Shown piece by piece: positions 34,545-45,027 of a stretch of DNA of 64,000 nt. Positions within the stretch are counted from its first letter, which is position 1. The number at the start of each line of letters is the position of its first letter. This DNA is from Treponema berlinense (GTDB lineage: Bacteria; Spirochaetota; Spirochaetia; Treponematales; Treponemataceae), in assembly GCF_900167025.1 (NCBI RefSeq), contig NZ_FUXC01000003.1:70457-134456 (forward strand). The letters run 5' to 3'. The notes beneath the pieces are model-generated. The model saw only the letters and a program-made list of their open reading frames with translations, made no database searches and had not been told where the DNA came from. Made by a program: the position numbers and the translations under genes.

Positions 34545-34643
34545 GGGCGTTCCGCCAGTTTCCGCTTGCGTGCAACTGCCGTCGGGCCAAACGGGGTTGG
34601 CATTGCTTTGCAACGGCTTTGCCGCCCCTAATGTCCCTAACGC
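34545..34643 (-). repeat. Intergenic hairpin repeat, family A
   Basis: Minus strand begins GCGTTAGGGACATTAGGGGC and ends GGCGGAACGCCC. Mini-hairpins GGC-AAA-GCC, TTGC-AAA-GCAA and GC-AA-GC follow the family order. Confidence 0.75.
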
Positions 34644-34645
34644 AA

Positions 34646-34688
34646 AAAATCCCGAATGGAAGTTTTTCTCTTCTATCCGGGATTTTTG
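34646..34688 (-). terminator. Terminator of the PL1-PL9 lyase gene
   Basis: AAAATCCCG and CGGGATTTTT arms (34646-34653 and 34678-34687); on the minus strand a T run follows. Also usable on the + strand. Confidence 0.75.
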
Positions 34689-34716
34689 TTTATAAGTTCA
34701 ATGTTATCTAAAAAAC

Positions 34717-37700
34717 TTAATTTGTTTTAAGGCTTACTCCAAGAATAGAAGCCGCCTGGGTTGAAAAGCTTGCTCCTGAATATGTTGAATCATTTGGTTT
34801 AAGCATATCTCCAAGTTTTACAGTCCCGTCGGCGTTTCTCAGGTTTTTGTGAACGCTTGAGTTTGCAGTTGGGAGAGAAGTTGACTTGAAAGACGGTGCG
34901 TTTACCTGTGTTCCGACATTTTTTTGTCCATTTGTTACAGATGTTGCTGAAGAAATCCAGTAATATTTGCTGTTAGTGTAATAGAGTGTTTTAGAAACTG
35001 TCGAAGCAACAGAACTTGTTCCGTATTTGTCTGAATTATTTGGGGAGCCTGTTACAAGCCCTGTAAAATTTCCTTTGTTTGTACGGTAAAAGTTGAAATT
35101 TACTTTTGCATTGTTGTAAGAAGTACAATTTGTAAGGCTTAAAGAGCCGCCGTTCCCGTTGTCAGTAAATCCGTCATGTCCGTTTGCAAATGCAATGCAG
35201 TTAGAAACTATGTGTGCTGTAGGAACTTTTCCGTTTGAGCCACCGAGTTTAAAACCGTTCATATCGCCGTTTCCGTAACTTGAACCTGTAGTAAGTTTAC
35301 CGTTATTGAATGCAACGCAGTTTTTGATTGTTACAACACCGATTGAACCTGTTGCTTCTTTTGCATACAAATCCCAACCGTCATCAGAATTTGAGTAAGA
35401 AATACATCCGTCAAATACATTTCCGTTTCCTGCTGTAAGTTTGCATGCAAAACCGTCTGCATTTTCTCCTGTTTTGTCAGCGTTGTTATAAGATGTACAG
35501 TTAAGAATCAAGTTGTTTGAAGGCCAGTCGCTCATATTTGAAAGAGAAGACTTTTCACGTGCAATCTGAAGTCCTGAGTCGCGGTTTTCAACAAAAATAC
35601 AGTTTTCAATTATGTTATTTTTTCCAGAAACGTACAGGCCATTGTCGCCTGCGCCTTTGATCGTAAGCCCGTAAAAATGCCAGTAGCTACCAAAGAGGTG
35701 AATACCACGGTTAAAATCTGCAAGTGACTGGCTTGAAAAATCAAGAATTATATCTTCTGCAGAAGTTCCAGGAGCTGCAATAATGTATTTCATTGCGCTT
35801 GAAGAGCCGTTGTTAGAAGAAGAAATAGTGATTGTTTCTGAAAAAGAATAAGTTCCTTTTGCAAGAACGATTGCGCCTCCGCTTACAACTTCGTTAAGCG
35901 CAGCCTTTAACTGTGTTGCGTTTGAAACAGATATTGCGTTTTTAATCTGATTTATAGAAGAAATTTCGTTAAGCCTTGAGCGTGTTCCAACACCTGTTTG
36001 TGTTTTAGAAGCTGAAATTGAAAGGCTTGAAGAAGATCCGCTTGAAGAACCAGAACTTTCGCCAGAAGAAGAACCGCTTGAACCAGAACTTGAACCAGAA
36101 GAAGAACCGCTTGAAGAACCAGAAGAAGATGAACCTGTCTTAGTGATTTCAAAAACGCGTATTGAACTTGATTTTGAATAAAGATAATAGGTTCCTGCCG
36201 AGGTTGCATTGTAAGAGAAAAGACTTGCAGAAGTTCCTACAGAAGTGCTGCTTACAACTTTACTTCCGTTAGAAAGTTGAAGTGTTCTTGATGCGTTTGC
36301 ATTTACTACAGCTTTTAAAATATCGCCTTTTGCAAGAGTTACTTTAAATGCACGGTAAGATGGTTTTACTCCGTCAGCACCGCCCTGTAAATCCCAGGCG
36401 TTTTTGTAAGAAGTTGAACCGTATGTTGCGGAAGATGAAGAAATTTTTACATTTTTTTTGCTAGTTGCAAGGAGTGTAAAATCACCGTAAACCGTGTCTG
36501 AAGAAATTGTTCCAGTTGAATAAGAATCAGCGGTCAATTTTGCAGAAGTGACGGTCGAAGTTGAAGAACTTCCTGATGAAGAGCCGCTGGAAGAGCTTCC
36601 TGATGAAGTGCTGCCAGAAGAGCTTCCAGATGAAGATCCGCTTGAAGAACCTGAGCTTTCGCCAGAAGAAGAACTTCCGGAAGAAGAGCCGCCTGAAGAT
36701 TCTGATGAACTTGCTTCGTTGTATGCGGTTGTTGCTCCAGTATAGTTTTCAAGTTTTGACTTTAATGTTGTGTCAACGTCGTAACTTTTATCAGCGCTGT
36801 CTGGGAATGTGTAAGTAAAATCTCCGCCTTCAATGCGTCCCGCATATTTTTTTACGTTTTTAACTGCATCTTCCGGAGAATCTGCTGTGTAAGAATACAT
36901 AATCGAAGAAGTATCGAAGTTGTTGTACTTGTTTGAACCTGAAAGAGAAACAACAGAAGATGGAACGGTTGCAGATTTTGAAGAGACAACATAGGCGTCA
37001 AAATCGGAAGTTGTGTCTGCTCCTGAATAAGTTCCGCCATAAGGAATGAAGTAGTAAGTTCCGGTCATTGTGTTGTTGTAAGCCTTAATCATTCCGCCAG
37101 CTTCTTTTGAGAAAGTAGAATTTGCGCTGTTTTTTGAAGAAGTTCCTGCAAAAAGATCAGTCCCCTGCATGGAAATCATCATCGGATATTTACAGTTTCT
37201 AAAATAGTTTGATTCCATAAATAAAGAAGATCCAAGGCAGGCGCCTGCACCGTATTTTGAATTTCCGTCGTAATAGTTGTTGTAAATGTGCGCAGAATAG
37301 TAACGGCAGCGTGGATGACGTGAATCCGAATGATCGTACCAGTTGTGGTGGTAAGTGATATAAAGGTCGGAAGTTGTTCCTTCGCTCAAACCAAGAAGAT
37401 TGCATTTTCCTGAATCCCAGAAATGGTTGTAAGAGAATGTAACGTATGTTGATTTTTTGCAGTCCAGAGAACCGTCGCCTTTTTTCTGGTCAGCATCTCC
37501 GCCTGGAGTGCCGTAGAACATATCACAGTTATGAACCCAGACATTTTTGTTTGACTGCTGGAGCGAAACGTTATCGCCTTCGGCAGAATCGATCATCATA
37601 AAACCGATGTTTGAAATTTCAACGTACTGGGCATTTTTTATACGGATTCCCCAGCCGTAAGCTGTCGCGTCAGAACCGATTCCTTCAATTGTAAGTCCGT

Positions 37701-38463
37701 TTGAGAGAGGTTTGGAAGCGCTTGAACCGGAAATCATGATATCTCCGTTGTCCATGGTTGCAAAGTCTGTTACTTTTCCAATTAAGCGGACGCACAAAGG
37801 GCGGTTGTCATAGCCTTTTTTGAATGCATAAAGAATGTTCTGAAGTCCTGTGCACGTTGTTGTTGCTCCTTTTGAAGAAGTTACAACGTCAAGAGAAACC
37901 TTGTCTTTTGTTGATTCGTTTACATAAAGAACAACAGCATTGTCTTTTAGTGTTCCATCAGCCTTGTAAGCTCCTGGTGTGATTGTGCCGTAAAAAGCGA
38001 ATCCTGTTCTGTCATGGCTTGCTACGCTGACTGTCGCAGAAAGGTAAGAAGAGCCGCTTGTAACTTTTATTGTGTGATTTCCTTTTGCAAGACCAGGAAT
38101 ATCACATCTCCACTGGCCGCCGATTTTTCGTGTAAGATAAGAACTTACGGCTTGTCCGTCACATGTGACCGTGTAACTTGAAGAAGAGCCAGTCCATACT
38201 ATGTAAGCGCTGTTGAGCCAGCCTTGGGCTTTTACACCGGTAAGACCGGAACCTGTTGGGGTAGCAGACGTTATCGAACCTAAAATTCCGCTTGTTCCAG
38301 AATAAGAAACAGCGGCGCGATTGATGGAACCTGCTGAAATTTCCGAAGTTGTTTCAGCCTCTTCTGATTCTTCGTCAGAAATTGCCAGACATCCGGAAAA
38401 AATAAGCCCTGCGGCAAAAACAAGGCTTGTTAGAGCCATTCCGGCTCTTAAACTTTTTTTCAT
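34717..38463 (-). CDS. Two-catalytic-domain pectate lyase lipoprotein (PL1 + PL9)
   Basis: Surface pectin-degrading enzyme, 1248 residues from the ATG behind GGAGG. The signal ends in a lipobox (LIFSGC). A beta domain (about 40-140) precedes a PL1 beta-helix (about 150-560) with VWVHNCDMFYGTPGGDADQ and the arginine-bearing RHPRCRYYSAHIYNNYY. A Ser/Gly linker (581-637) leads to a beta-sandwich module, perhaps carbohydrate-binding (640-775), a second Ser/Gly linker (775-818) and a PL9 beta-helix (about 840-1180) with NADGFACKLTAGNGN and SYSNSDDGWDLYAKEA. Two endolytic folds on one chain suggest processive attack on homogalacturonan at the cell surface. Confidence 0.9.
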   Translation of the reverse strand: MKKSLRAGMALTSLVFAAGLIFSGCLAISDEESEEAETTSEISAGSINRAAVSYSGTSGILGSITSATPTGSGLTGVKAQGWLNSAYIVWTGSSSSYTVTCDGQAVSSYLTRKIGGQWRCDIPGLAKGNHTIKVTSGSSYLSATVSVASHDRTGFAFYGTITPGAYKADGTLKDNAVVLYVNESTKDKVSLDVVTSSKGATTTCTGLQNILYAFKKGYDNRPLCVRLIGKVTDFATMDNGDIMISGSSASKPLSNGLTIEGIGSDATAYGWGIRIKNAQYVEISNIGFMMIDSAEGDNVSLQQSNKNVWVHNCDMFYGTPGGDADQKKGDGSLDCKKSTYVTFSYNHFWDSGKCNLLGLSEGTTSDLYITYHHNWYDHSDSRHPRCRYYSAHIYNNYYDGNSKYGAGACLGSSLFMESNYFRNCKYPMMISMQGTDLFAGTSSKNSANSTFSKEAGGMIKAYNNTMTGTYYFIPYGGTYSGADTTSDFDAYVVSSKSATVPSSVVSLSGSNKYNNFDTSSIMYSYTADSPEDAVKNVKKYAGRIEGGDFTYTFPDSADKSYDVDTTLKSKLENYTGATTAYNEASSSESSGGSSSGSSSSGESSGSSSGSSSGSSSGSTSSGSSSSGSSSGSSSTSTVTSAKLTADSYSTGTISSDTVYGDFTLLATSKKNVKISSSSATYGSTSYKNAWDLQGGADGVKPSYRAFKVTLAKGDILKAVVNANASRTLQLSNGSKVVSSTSVGTSASLFSYNATSAGTYYLYSKSSSIRVFEITKTGSSSSGSSSGSSSGSSSGSSGSSSGESSGSSSGSSSSLSISASKTQTGVGTRSRLNEISSINQIKNAISVSNATQLKAALNEVVSGGAIVLAKGTYSFSETITISSSNNGSSSAMKYIIAAPGTSAEDIILDFSSQSLADFNRGIHLFGSYWHFYGLTIKGAGDNGLYVSGKNNIIENCIFVENRDSGLQIAREKSSLSNMSDWPSNNLILNCTSYNNADKTGENADGFACKLTAGNGNVFDGCISYSNSDDGWDLYAKEATGSIGVVTIKNCVAFNNGKLTTGSSYGNGDMNGFKLGGSNGKVPTAHIVSNCIAFANGHDGFTDNGNGGSLSLTNCTSYNNAKVNFNFYRTNKGNFTGLVTGSPNNSDKYGTSSVASTVSKTLYYTNSKYYWISSATSVTNGQKNVGTQVNAPSFKSTSLPTANSSVHKNLRNADGTVKLGDMLKPNDSTYSGASFSTQAASILGVSLKTN

Positions 38464-38791
38464 AATATCCTCCATATTATGTAATATTGAATTTTGCATC
38501 ATAAAATCCCCGAAGTTTTACGGCAAAAAATCAATGCAGGAAAAAAAGAAAAGAGAATATTTTGTGATTTGTATTTTTAAATAGAAAATTGAATAAAATC
38601 TCTAAAAAATGATTTTCAGAAATAACTGTGTATGACAGTATCGTATTTATTGAAAATAAATTTCATTCTACTTTTTGTAGTATAACGACATCGGTTTTAT
38701 AAAATACGTATTTTTTAATATGAAAAAAGATGAAAATTGTGATTATCGGTACCGGATGTTTATGGACTTTGCGAAATTGGACAAAAAACAT

Positions 38792-38826
38792 AAAAAAAGC
38801 CGCTCCAGTTACAAAACTGAAGCGGC
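38792..38826 (-). terminator. pflB terminator
   Basis: On the minus strand GGCCGCTTCAGTT pairs with AACTGGAGCGGC around a short loop, followed by seven T. Confidence 0.88.
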
Positions 38827-38854
38827 CTTGTTGCCTCTAGTTCAACATTTTAGC

Positions 38855-41218
38855 TTACAGAGAAGCGTGGCATGTACGAGCGATTACGTCGTCCTGCTGT
38901 TCTTTTGTAAGGTTGATGAAGCGAACTGCATATCCAGAAACGCGTACTGTGAAGTTTGCATATTCTGGTTTTTCAGGATGAGCCTGGCAGTCCTTGAGTT
39001 TTTCAACTCCGAATACGTTTACGTTGAGGTGGTGAGAACCAGCATGTCCTGATTCTGGACCGCAATCGAAGTATCCGTCGAGAACGTTTACAAGGTTGTC
39101 GATTCTTTCTTCCTCGTTGTGTCCGAGTGCGCTTGGGTTGATTGTCTGTGTATTAGAAATACCGTCCAAAGCGTATTCGTATGGAAGTTTAGCAACAGAG
39201 TTCAAAGACTTGATCAAGCCCTTTGTTTCTGCACCGTAGCTTGGGTTAGCTCCTGGTGAGAATGGTTCGTGAGCTTTGCGTCCATCTGGAAGAGCACCTG
39301 TAGCTTTTCCGTATACAACGTTTGAAGTGATTGTAAGAATTGATGTTGTTGGTTCTGCATTGCGGTATGTTGGGTGCTTTCTGATCATTGTCATGAAATC
39401 TTTGAGCAACTGAACTGCAATTGCGTCTGCGCGGTCATCGTCCTGACCGTAGCGTGGGAAGTCGCCTTCAACGATAAAGTCTTTTGCCAATCCCTTGACA
39501 ACTTCTTTTACAGCGCCTGTTTTCTTGTCTTTGATTTCAACATCGCCGCGGACAACCTTAACTTTTGCATATTTGATAGCAGAAAGTGAGTCTACAACGT
39601 GTGAGAATCCTGCGATACCTGTAGCGAATGTTCTCTTGAGGTTTGTGTCTTCGAGAGCAAGCTCTTCAGCTTCGTAGTAGTATTTGTCGTGCATGTAGTG
39701 GATTGCGTTCAATGAGTTTACATAGATTCCAGCAAGCCATTCGAGCATCTGCTTGTATTTAGCAACAACTTCGTTGTAGTTTGAAGCGTCGAGTACATCG
39801 GCTGTGATTGGCTGGTAGCAAGGTCCAACCTGAACACCTGGTGTAAGTCCATCTGGCTCGTCGCGTCCACCGTTGATAGCGTAAAGAAGTGCTTTTGCGA
39901 GGTTAGCGCGTGCTCCGAAGAACTGCATTTCTTTACCTGTCTGAGTTGCAGATACACAGCAGCAGATTGAGTAGTCATCACCCCAAACTGGGCGCATTAC
40001 ATCGTCGTTCTCGTACTGGATTGAAGATGTATCGATAGAAATCTTTGCTGCATAGCGGCGGAAGTTTTCTGGAAGTCTCTTAGAGTAGAGAACTGTCATG
40101 TTTGGCTCTGGAGCCGGTCCCATGTTTTCGAGAGTGTGGAGGAAACGGAAGTCGTTCTTTGTAACAAGTGAACGTCCGTCCTGTCCAAGACCGCCAACTT
40201 CGAGTGTTGCCCAAACCGGGTCGCCAGAGAAGAGGTTGTTGTATGATTCGATACGTGCAAAGCGAACCATGCGTGCCTTCATTACGAAGTGGTCAACAAG
40301 TTCCTGTGCCTGTGATTCTGTGATTAAGCCTGCTTCGAGGTCGCGGTTGATGTAAATGTCGAGGAATGTTGAAACACGTCCGATAGACATTGCGGCACCG
40401 TTCTGAGTTTTGATTGCGCCGAGGTAACCGAAGTACAACCACTGTACAGCTTCTTTTGCTGTTGTAGCTGGTTTAGAAATATCAAAGCCGTAGAGAGCAG
40501 CCATTTCTTTAAGACCTTTGAGTGCCTTAATCTGATCAGCAACTTCTTCCTTGAGGCGGATAACTTCTTCAGTCATTGTTCCGTCGCCAATGTTTGCCTT
40601 GTCAGCTTCCTTGCATTTGATGAGGTAGTCGATACCATAAAGAGCAATACGGCGGTAGTCACCAACGATACGGCCACGTCCGTAAGTATCAGGCAAACCA
40701 GTCAAAATGTGAGAGCGGCGTACTGCGCGGATCTCTGGTGTGTAAACCTGGAATACAGCGTCTGAGTGAGTTTTGTGGTATTCTGTAAAAATTTTGTGGA
40801 GTTCTGGGTTTGGAGTGTAGCCGTACATTTCGCATGACTCTTCTGCCATTTTGATTCCACCGTAAGGCATGAATGCTCTTTTGAGAGGTTTGTCTGTCTG
40901 AAGACCAACAACCTGTTCAAGATCTTTCAATTCTGGATCGATATAGCCAGGTTTGTGAGCTGTAAGACCGGTAACGATGTCTGTGTCCATGTCGAGAACG
41001 CCAGTTCTTTCTTTTCCGTCAAGACCTACAGCTTTTTTGTTGTGTTCTGCCTTCTGAAGTTCCTGCAATTTTGCAAAGAGCTTGTTTGTACCTTCTGTAG
41101 GACCTGCGAGGAATTTTTCGTCGCCGTCATAAGGTGTGTAGTTGTTCTGGATAAAGTCGCGAACGTTTACTTCTTCTTTCCAAAGACGTCCTTTGAAACC
41201 GTTCCATGCTTCTGCCAT
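38855..41218 (-). CDS. pflB: Formate acetyltransferase (pyruvate formate-lyase)
   Basis: Glycyl radical enzyme converting pyruvate and CoA to acetyl-CoA and formate. Start at the ATG behind AAAGGAGAA ([13 protein letters not shown]), 787 residues. The adjacent active-site cysteines are in [18 protein letters not shown] and the radical Gly in [17 protein letters not shown] near the C-terminus, which ends RTCHASL rather than the usual RTFT type. The activase gene pflA is 5 kb away on the same strand. With ackA this gives the mixed-acid route to formate and acetate. Confidence 0.97.
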   Translation of the reverse strand: MAEAWNGFKGRLWKEEVNVRDFIQNNYTPYDGDEKFLAGPTEGTNKLFAKLQELQKAEHNKKAVGLDGKERTGVLDMDTDIVTGLTAHKPGYIDPELKDLEQVVGLQTDKPLKRAFMPYGGIKMAEESCEMYGYTPNPELHKIFTEYHKTHSDAVFQVYTPEIRAVRRSHILTGLPDTYGRGRIVGDYRRIALYGIDYLIKCKEADKANIGDGTMTEEVIRLKEEVADQIKALKGLKEMAALYGFDISKPATTAKEAVQWLYFGYLGAIKTQNGAAMSIGRVSTFLDIYINRDLEAGLITESQAQELVDHFVMKARMVRFARIESYNNLFSGDPVWATLEVGGLGQDGRSLVTKNDFRFLHTLENMGPAPEPNMTVLYSKRLPENFRRYAAKISIDTSSIQYENDDVMRPVWGDDYSICCCVSATQTGKEMQFFGARANLAKALLYAINGGRDEPDGLTPGVQVGPCYQPITADVLDASNYNEVVAKYKQMLEWLAGIYVNSLNAIHYMHDKYYYEAEELALEDTNLKRTFATGIAGFSHVVDSLSAIKYAKVKVVRGDVEIKDKKTGAVKEVVKGLAKDFIVEGDFPRYGQDDDRADAIAVQLLKDFMTMIRKHPTYRNAEPTTSILTITSNVVYGKATGALPDGRKAHEPFSPGANPSYGAETKGLIKSLNSVAKLPYEYALDGISNTQTINPSALGHNEEERIDNLVNVLDGYFDCGPESGHAGSHHLNVNVFGVEKLKDCQAHPEKPEYANFTVRVSGYAVRFINLTKEQQDDVIARTCHASL

Positions 41219-41638
41219 AAAAGTTCTCCTTTCTTGAAAAACGGAGCACGCGTGCAAAAGAATTTGAAACAAACTGAAGTAAACCTGCGTAATGGCGGGA
41301 AAACTTTACAAAAATGGAAAAAAACGCGCAAAAACAGTCTTGAATTCAAGACTAGTCTGCTAAGCCTGCGGAAACTCCGTAAGTCGAATTTTCCTTTTTT
41401 TTTGATGTTTCAAAAACAGTTTTTACAGGGCTCGTATTTATTCAAGCAAATTTGTATATAATTCGCAATTTTGTTAAAAACTGCGACTGTTTCTGTTAGT
41501 TAAGACTATAGTGGATTTGACAAAAAAGTGCAACAGAAGAAAAGCCTTATTAGTAATTATTCCTAATAACTTTATGTTAAAACGCTATGAATAGTGTTTT
41601 TTTTAGGTTTTTGCAGGATACAAACGCTAAAAGCATCT

Positions 41639-41758
41639 ATGCCTTGCCTGCGGCAAGGATGCTTGCATACCTGGCGGTATGCTGCGAGTTTTGTTTGCAC
41701 AAAACTCGTCGATTATACTATGCGCTAAAAGCGCATGTCCTTGCCTGCGGCAAGGATA
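41639..41758 (+). repeat. Array of five tandem perfect hairpins
   Basis: CCTTGCC-tgc-GGCAAGG (41642-41658), GCATACC-tggc-GGTATGC (41665-41682), CGAGTTTTG...CAAAACTCG (41685-41708), ATGCGCT-aaa-AGCGCAT (41720-41736) and again CCTTGCC-tgc-GGCAAGG (41739-41755). The first and fifth are identical. No protein reading is convincing. Confidence 0.75.
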
Positions 41759-41845
41759 GGAGGGGCGGCGGTAGCCGTTCCGGAGGAATGAAGCGGCAGC
41801 GGAACCCCGGATAGCCTGGTTTTTGCAACGCAAAAAGCCGCCCGT
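41759..41845 (+). repeat. Intergenic hairpin repeat, family A, joined to the hairpin array
   Basis: AGGGGCGGCGGTAGCCGTTC, then a GAATGAAGCGGCAGCGG segment and AACCCCGGATAGCC, the family A core order. It runs into a hairpin GCAACGCAAAAAGC at the end of the PL1 lyase gene. Confidence 0.65.
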
Positions 41846-41852
41846 ATAAAAA

Positions 41853-43126
41853 TTATCTTTCAAATTTCATTAAGTTTCCGGCGCCTGCTTTTTTTACTGT
41901 CGCTTCGTTGAGAGAAGAAGTTTCGTCCAGGCTGTAGTTGTAGTTTATTGCAAATGGTTTTTCTGAAGTCAGGTGCGCTTCAAAATCGTTTGTCTTGTCT
42001 ACTTTGTCATAGGCGCAGTTTGAGGCGTTGAGCTGAGGAATGTTTCCGCTCTGGTAGAATTTTGAGAATGTCGGATCTGTTTTTTCGGATTTGTCGTAGT
42101 ATTTTACGGCTGTCTGCGCGTGTTTTCCGAAAAAGTTGTTTTCTACGACATACATTGAACCGATTCCAGGCCCGAGGCTGCTTCCTTTGTTTTCGTTTGT
42201 GCCGATGTTGTCAAAATAATTGTTGTAGATGTGAGCGTTTACTCCGCGGCTTCTTGGCATGCGCTGGATTGAATCGTGGAAGTAGTTGTGATGAAGTGTT
42301 ACTTCGCATTCTTCCGGATTTGAAAATTTGTCGCTTGGACGGAGCAGCATTACTTTGTCGTGGTTGAAGAATTCGCAGTAAGAAACGGTTATGCATTTTC
42401 CTTTTTTTATGTCCAGAAGTCCGTCGTGGTTGAAATTTCTTACAAGGTCTACGCATTTTCCGTCGCTGAAAGTGCAGTGGTCAACCCAGACATTGTTTGC
42501 GTTTTCGATATTGATTGAATCGATGCTTGCCTTTGAATCTTTGTCGATTTTTGTGTCGATTTCTGTTGAGCCGTGGGCGTCGTAAAATTCAATATTGCGG
42601 ATTATTATGTTGTTTACGTTTTTAATCCAAAGTCCGCCGAACTTTAAGCGTGCGTTCTGTTTTCCGACGATTGCCGTGTTTGATGTGACTTTGTAAATAA
42701 GGTCGGCGTGTTTTCTTTTTCCGTCGGCCTCAAATTCATCAAAGTAGCTGTGGTCTGAATCTGAGACTTTTCCGTAGCTCAGGTCGATGTCGCCGTCGAT
42801 TACGATGAGCTTTTTGCCTTCTTTTTGAATTGCCGCGATAAAGGCGTCTGTTTTTTTGTCTGATGCCGGATAAGTTTTGTCGTCAATCAAAATGATTTTT
42901 GTGTTTGGAAAAGAAAAGTCTCCGCAATCAAAAAATCCGTTTGTTTCGGGTTTTTCGCCTGGAATTGAATAAAGTGTCTGTTCCTTAAGGTTTGGATTTT
43001 GTTCTGGAGCTGAATTGTTTTCTGGAAGTGAATTGTCTTCGGTCTTGCATGAAGCGCATCCTGGGAAAAATGCAAAAAGGCCGAAATTCCTGCAATAAAT
43101 GCAAATGATTTGATGATTTTTTTCAT
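41853..43126 (-). pseudogene. Pectate lyase PL1, lipoprotein, single-base frameshift in the signal region
   Basis: The catalytic part (41853 to about 42890) is a complete PL1 beta-helix: VWVDHCTFSDGKCVDLV, LLDIKKGKCITVSYCEFF and RMPRSRGVNAHIYNNYF with the catalytic Arg. Upstream, ATG at 43126 behind an ACGAGGT site gives a signal peptide (KKIIKSFAFIAGISAFLHF). At the five-base T run (+ strand A 43066-43070) one T is missing: with six T the frame continues HFFPGCASCKTED, a proper lipobox, through to the lyase. As written the enzyme loses its export signal. May be a real frameshift, a phase-variable tract or a base-calling error. Confidence 0.8.
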
Positions 43127-43301
43127 AAAATACCTCGTAAACTAAAAAATACGTCTTTTTGTACGAGTATTCTTATGAAAATACATTCATAGGTCAATAT
43201 AAACGCTTTTTTTTGCACTTTTTTTATATAAAATCGGCTTTTAACTGCGGTAATATTTTGTTTTATTGCCGCAGTTGAGCGAATGTTTTTTGAACAGTGT
43301 T

Positions 43302-43610
43302 CTAGCCGAGCATTGAAACCAGCGTTTCTTTTGGAACAAGGCCGATTGAAGTTTTTTCTGGTTTTCCGTTTTTAAAGAGAATTACTGTCGGAATGCTTAC
43401 GATTCCATATTCGCGGGAAAGTGATTCTTCCTCATCAACGTTTACTTTGCCGACCTTTATTTTTCCGCTGTATTCTTCTGCAATCTGTGCGACGGTCGGA
43501 GCGAGCATTTTGCATGGGCCGCACCAGCTTGCCCAAAAGTCAACGAGAACAGGAATTTCTGATTTTAATACTTCGTCTTCGAAATTGCCTTTTGTGAGTG
43601 TGATTTCCAT
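43302..43610 (-). CDS. trxA: Thioredoxin
   Basis: Disulfide reductase cofactor, 102 residues, single thioredoxin fold. The redox motif is in FWASWCGPCKMLAP with the preceding Asp/Trp typical of Trx1, and the cis-proline in VSIPTVILFKNGK. GGAGGA precedes the ATG by six bases. Single gene; no reductase gene adjacent. Confidence 0.95.
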   Translation of the reverse strand: MEITLTKGNFEDEVLKSEIPVLVDFWASWCGPCKMLAPTVAQIAEEYSGKIKVGKVNVDEEESLSREYGIVSIPTVILFKNGKPEKTSIGLVPKETLVSMLG

Positions 43611-43768
43611 ATCTTCCTCCAGTTTTCAATAAAGTTGAATGGCTTTTGTTAACTTAAAAATAAGCAATTTTCCGTAAAAAGAAAAGTATATTTTTTTAGA
43701 TTTATGTGCAGATTATAAATATTGTAAGAAAAATTTAGTCAAGAACAGGATTTTGAGAGGATTTTAAA

Positions 43769-43804
43769 CCAGAAAATTCCTTTTTTTGTAAAGGAATTTT
43801 CCGG
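43769..43804 (-). terminator. Long hairpin after serA
   Basis: Fifteen-base arms beginning CCGGAAAATTCC on the minus strand, with one mismatch-type pair, around a six-base loop, 22 bases beyond the serA stop. The T run after it is only three, so termination is likely but not certain. Confidence 0.6.
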
Positions 43805-43826
43805 TTTGCGGTTAATATGCTTAAAA

Positions 43827-45008
43827 CTATGCGTAAATTGGGCGTACGCTGATTACGGCTTCGCAGTTTTTGAGAAGCTTGAGGCTTTCTTCGCCAACTT
43901 TTCCGTCCACGTCAATCATGGCATAAGCGATGTCGCCGCGGCTCTGGTCTACGATTCCTGCAATGTTTAATTTTGCATCGCCGAGAATTGTTGTGAATTT
44001 AGCAATCATTCCAGGTACATTTTTGTGCGGAATGCAAAGGCGTGTTCCGTTTGCTGGAATCTGAGAGTCGATTGTTGCGCGAGGGAAGTTTACAGAATTT
44101 GTGATTGCTCCTGTTTCGAGGAAGTCGCGGAGTTCTTTTACTGCCATAACAGCACAGTTGTCTTCTGCTTCTGGAGTTGAAGCTCCAAGGTGTGGAAGGC
44201 AGATTACTTTGTCGTTGTTCATTAAGGCTTCGTCAGCAAAGTCTGTCACGTGTGCCGCAACTTTTCCGCTTTCGAGGGCCGCAAGAATGTCTGCGTTGTT
44301 TACAAGTCCGCCGCGCGCAAGGTTTATGATGCGAACTCCGTCTTTCATTGTTTTGATTGACGCCGCGTTGATCATTCCTTTTGTTTCGTCTGTCTGTGGT
44401 ACGTGGATTGTAATGTAGTCTGCTTTTGCGTAGATTCCTTCGAGAGTCTCTGAAACTTTTACGTTATGGTCGAGGGAAAGAGCGGCTTTTACAGAAAGGA
44501 AAGGATCGTATCCGATTACGTTCATTCCGAGGGCGATTGCTGTGTTTGCAACCTGCGCACCGATTGCGCCGAGTCCGATTACGCCGAGTGTTTTGCCTCT
44601 AAGTTCCGGTCCGACAAATTTTGACTTGCCTTTTTCTGCCAGTGCCGCGATTTCGTCGCCTTTGCCGGTGAGCTCTGTGTTTACCCATTTATTTGCTGCT
44701 ACAACCGGGCGGCTTGAGATGAGAAGGGCGAGGATTACGAGTTCTTTAACTGCGTTTGCGTTTGCTCCAGGAGTATTGAATACTACTACGCCTTTTTCTG
44801 CGAGCTCTTTGCAAGGGATGTTGTTTGTTCCAGCTCCTGCGCGAGCTACGGCCTTTGTGTTTTCTGAAAGTGTCATTTCGTGCATATCAGCCGAGCGTAC
44901 AAGAATTGCGTCCGGATTGTTGAGTTCTGAAGCTACTTCGTAATTGTCGCGCGGAAAGTTGTTAAGTCCGACAACGCTGATTTTATTTAAAGTTTGAATT
45001 TTGAACAT
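43827..45008 (-). CDS. serA: D-3-phosphoglycerate dehydrogenase
   Basis: First step of serine synthesis, oxidising 3-phosphoglycerate with NAD. Start at the ATG behind CTGGAGAA gives 393 residues. NAD-binding motif LGVIGLGAIGAQVANTA, Arg in NLARGGLVNN, and the catalytic Glu/His pair with LPHLGAST are present, followed by a C-terminal ACT domain (about 320-393, MIAKFTTILGDAKLNIAGI) for serine feedback. It follows serC by 19 bases, so serC-serA is one operon. As an NADH-producing step its control by Rex (see operators upstream of serC) is plausible. Confidence 0.96.
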   Translation of the reverse strand: MFKIQTLNKISVVGLNNFPRDNYEVASELNNPDAILVRSADMHEMTLSENTKAVARAGAGTNNIPCKELAEKGVVVFNTPGANANAVKELVILALLISSRPVVAANKWVNTELTGKGDEIAALAEKGKSKFVGPELRGKTLGVIGLGAIGAQVANTAIALGMNVIGYDPFLSVKAALSLDHNVKVSETLEGIYAKADYITIHVPQTDETKGMINAASIKTMKDGVRIINLARGGLVNNADILAALESGKVAAHVTDFADEALMNNDKVICLPHLGASTPEAEDNCAVMAVKELRDFLETGAITNSVNFPRATIDSQIPANGTRLCIPHKNVPGMIAKFTTILGDAKLNIAGIVDQSRGDIAYAMIDVDGKVGEESLKLLKNCEAVISVRPIYA

Positions 45009-45027
45009 TTTATTTCTCCAGTTTTTA

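Noticed and set aside
38640-41445. Shared AATAAATACGA motif upstream of pflB and the PL1-PL9 gene
   Set aside because: Eleven A/T-rich bases without symmetry or consistent distance to a promoter; chance cannot be excluded.
41587-41863. Short frames on both strands in the hairpin array
   Set aside because: The region is built of inverted repeats; the frames have no ribosome site and no protein-like conservation pattern.
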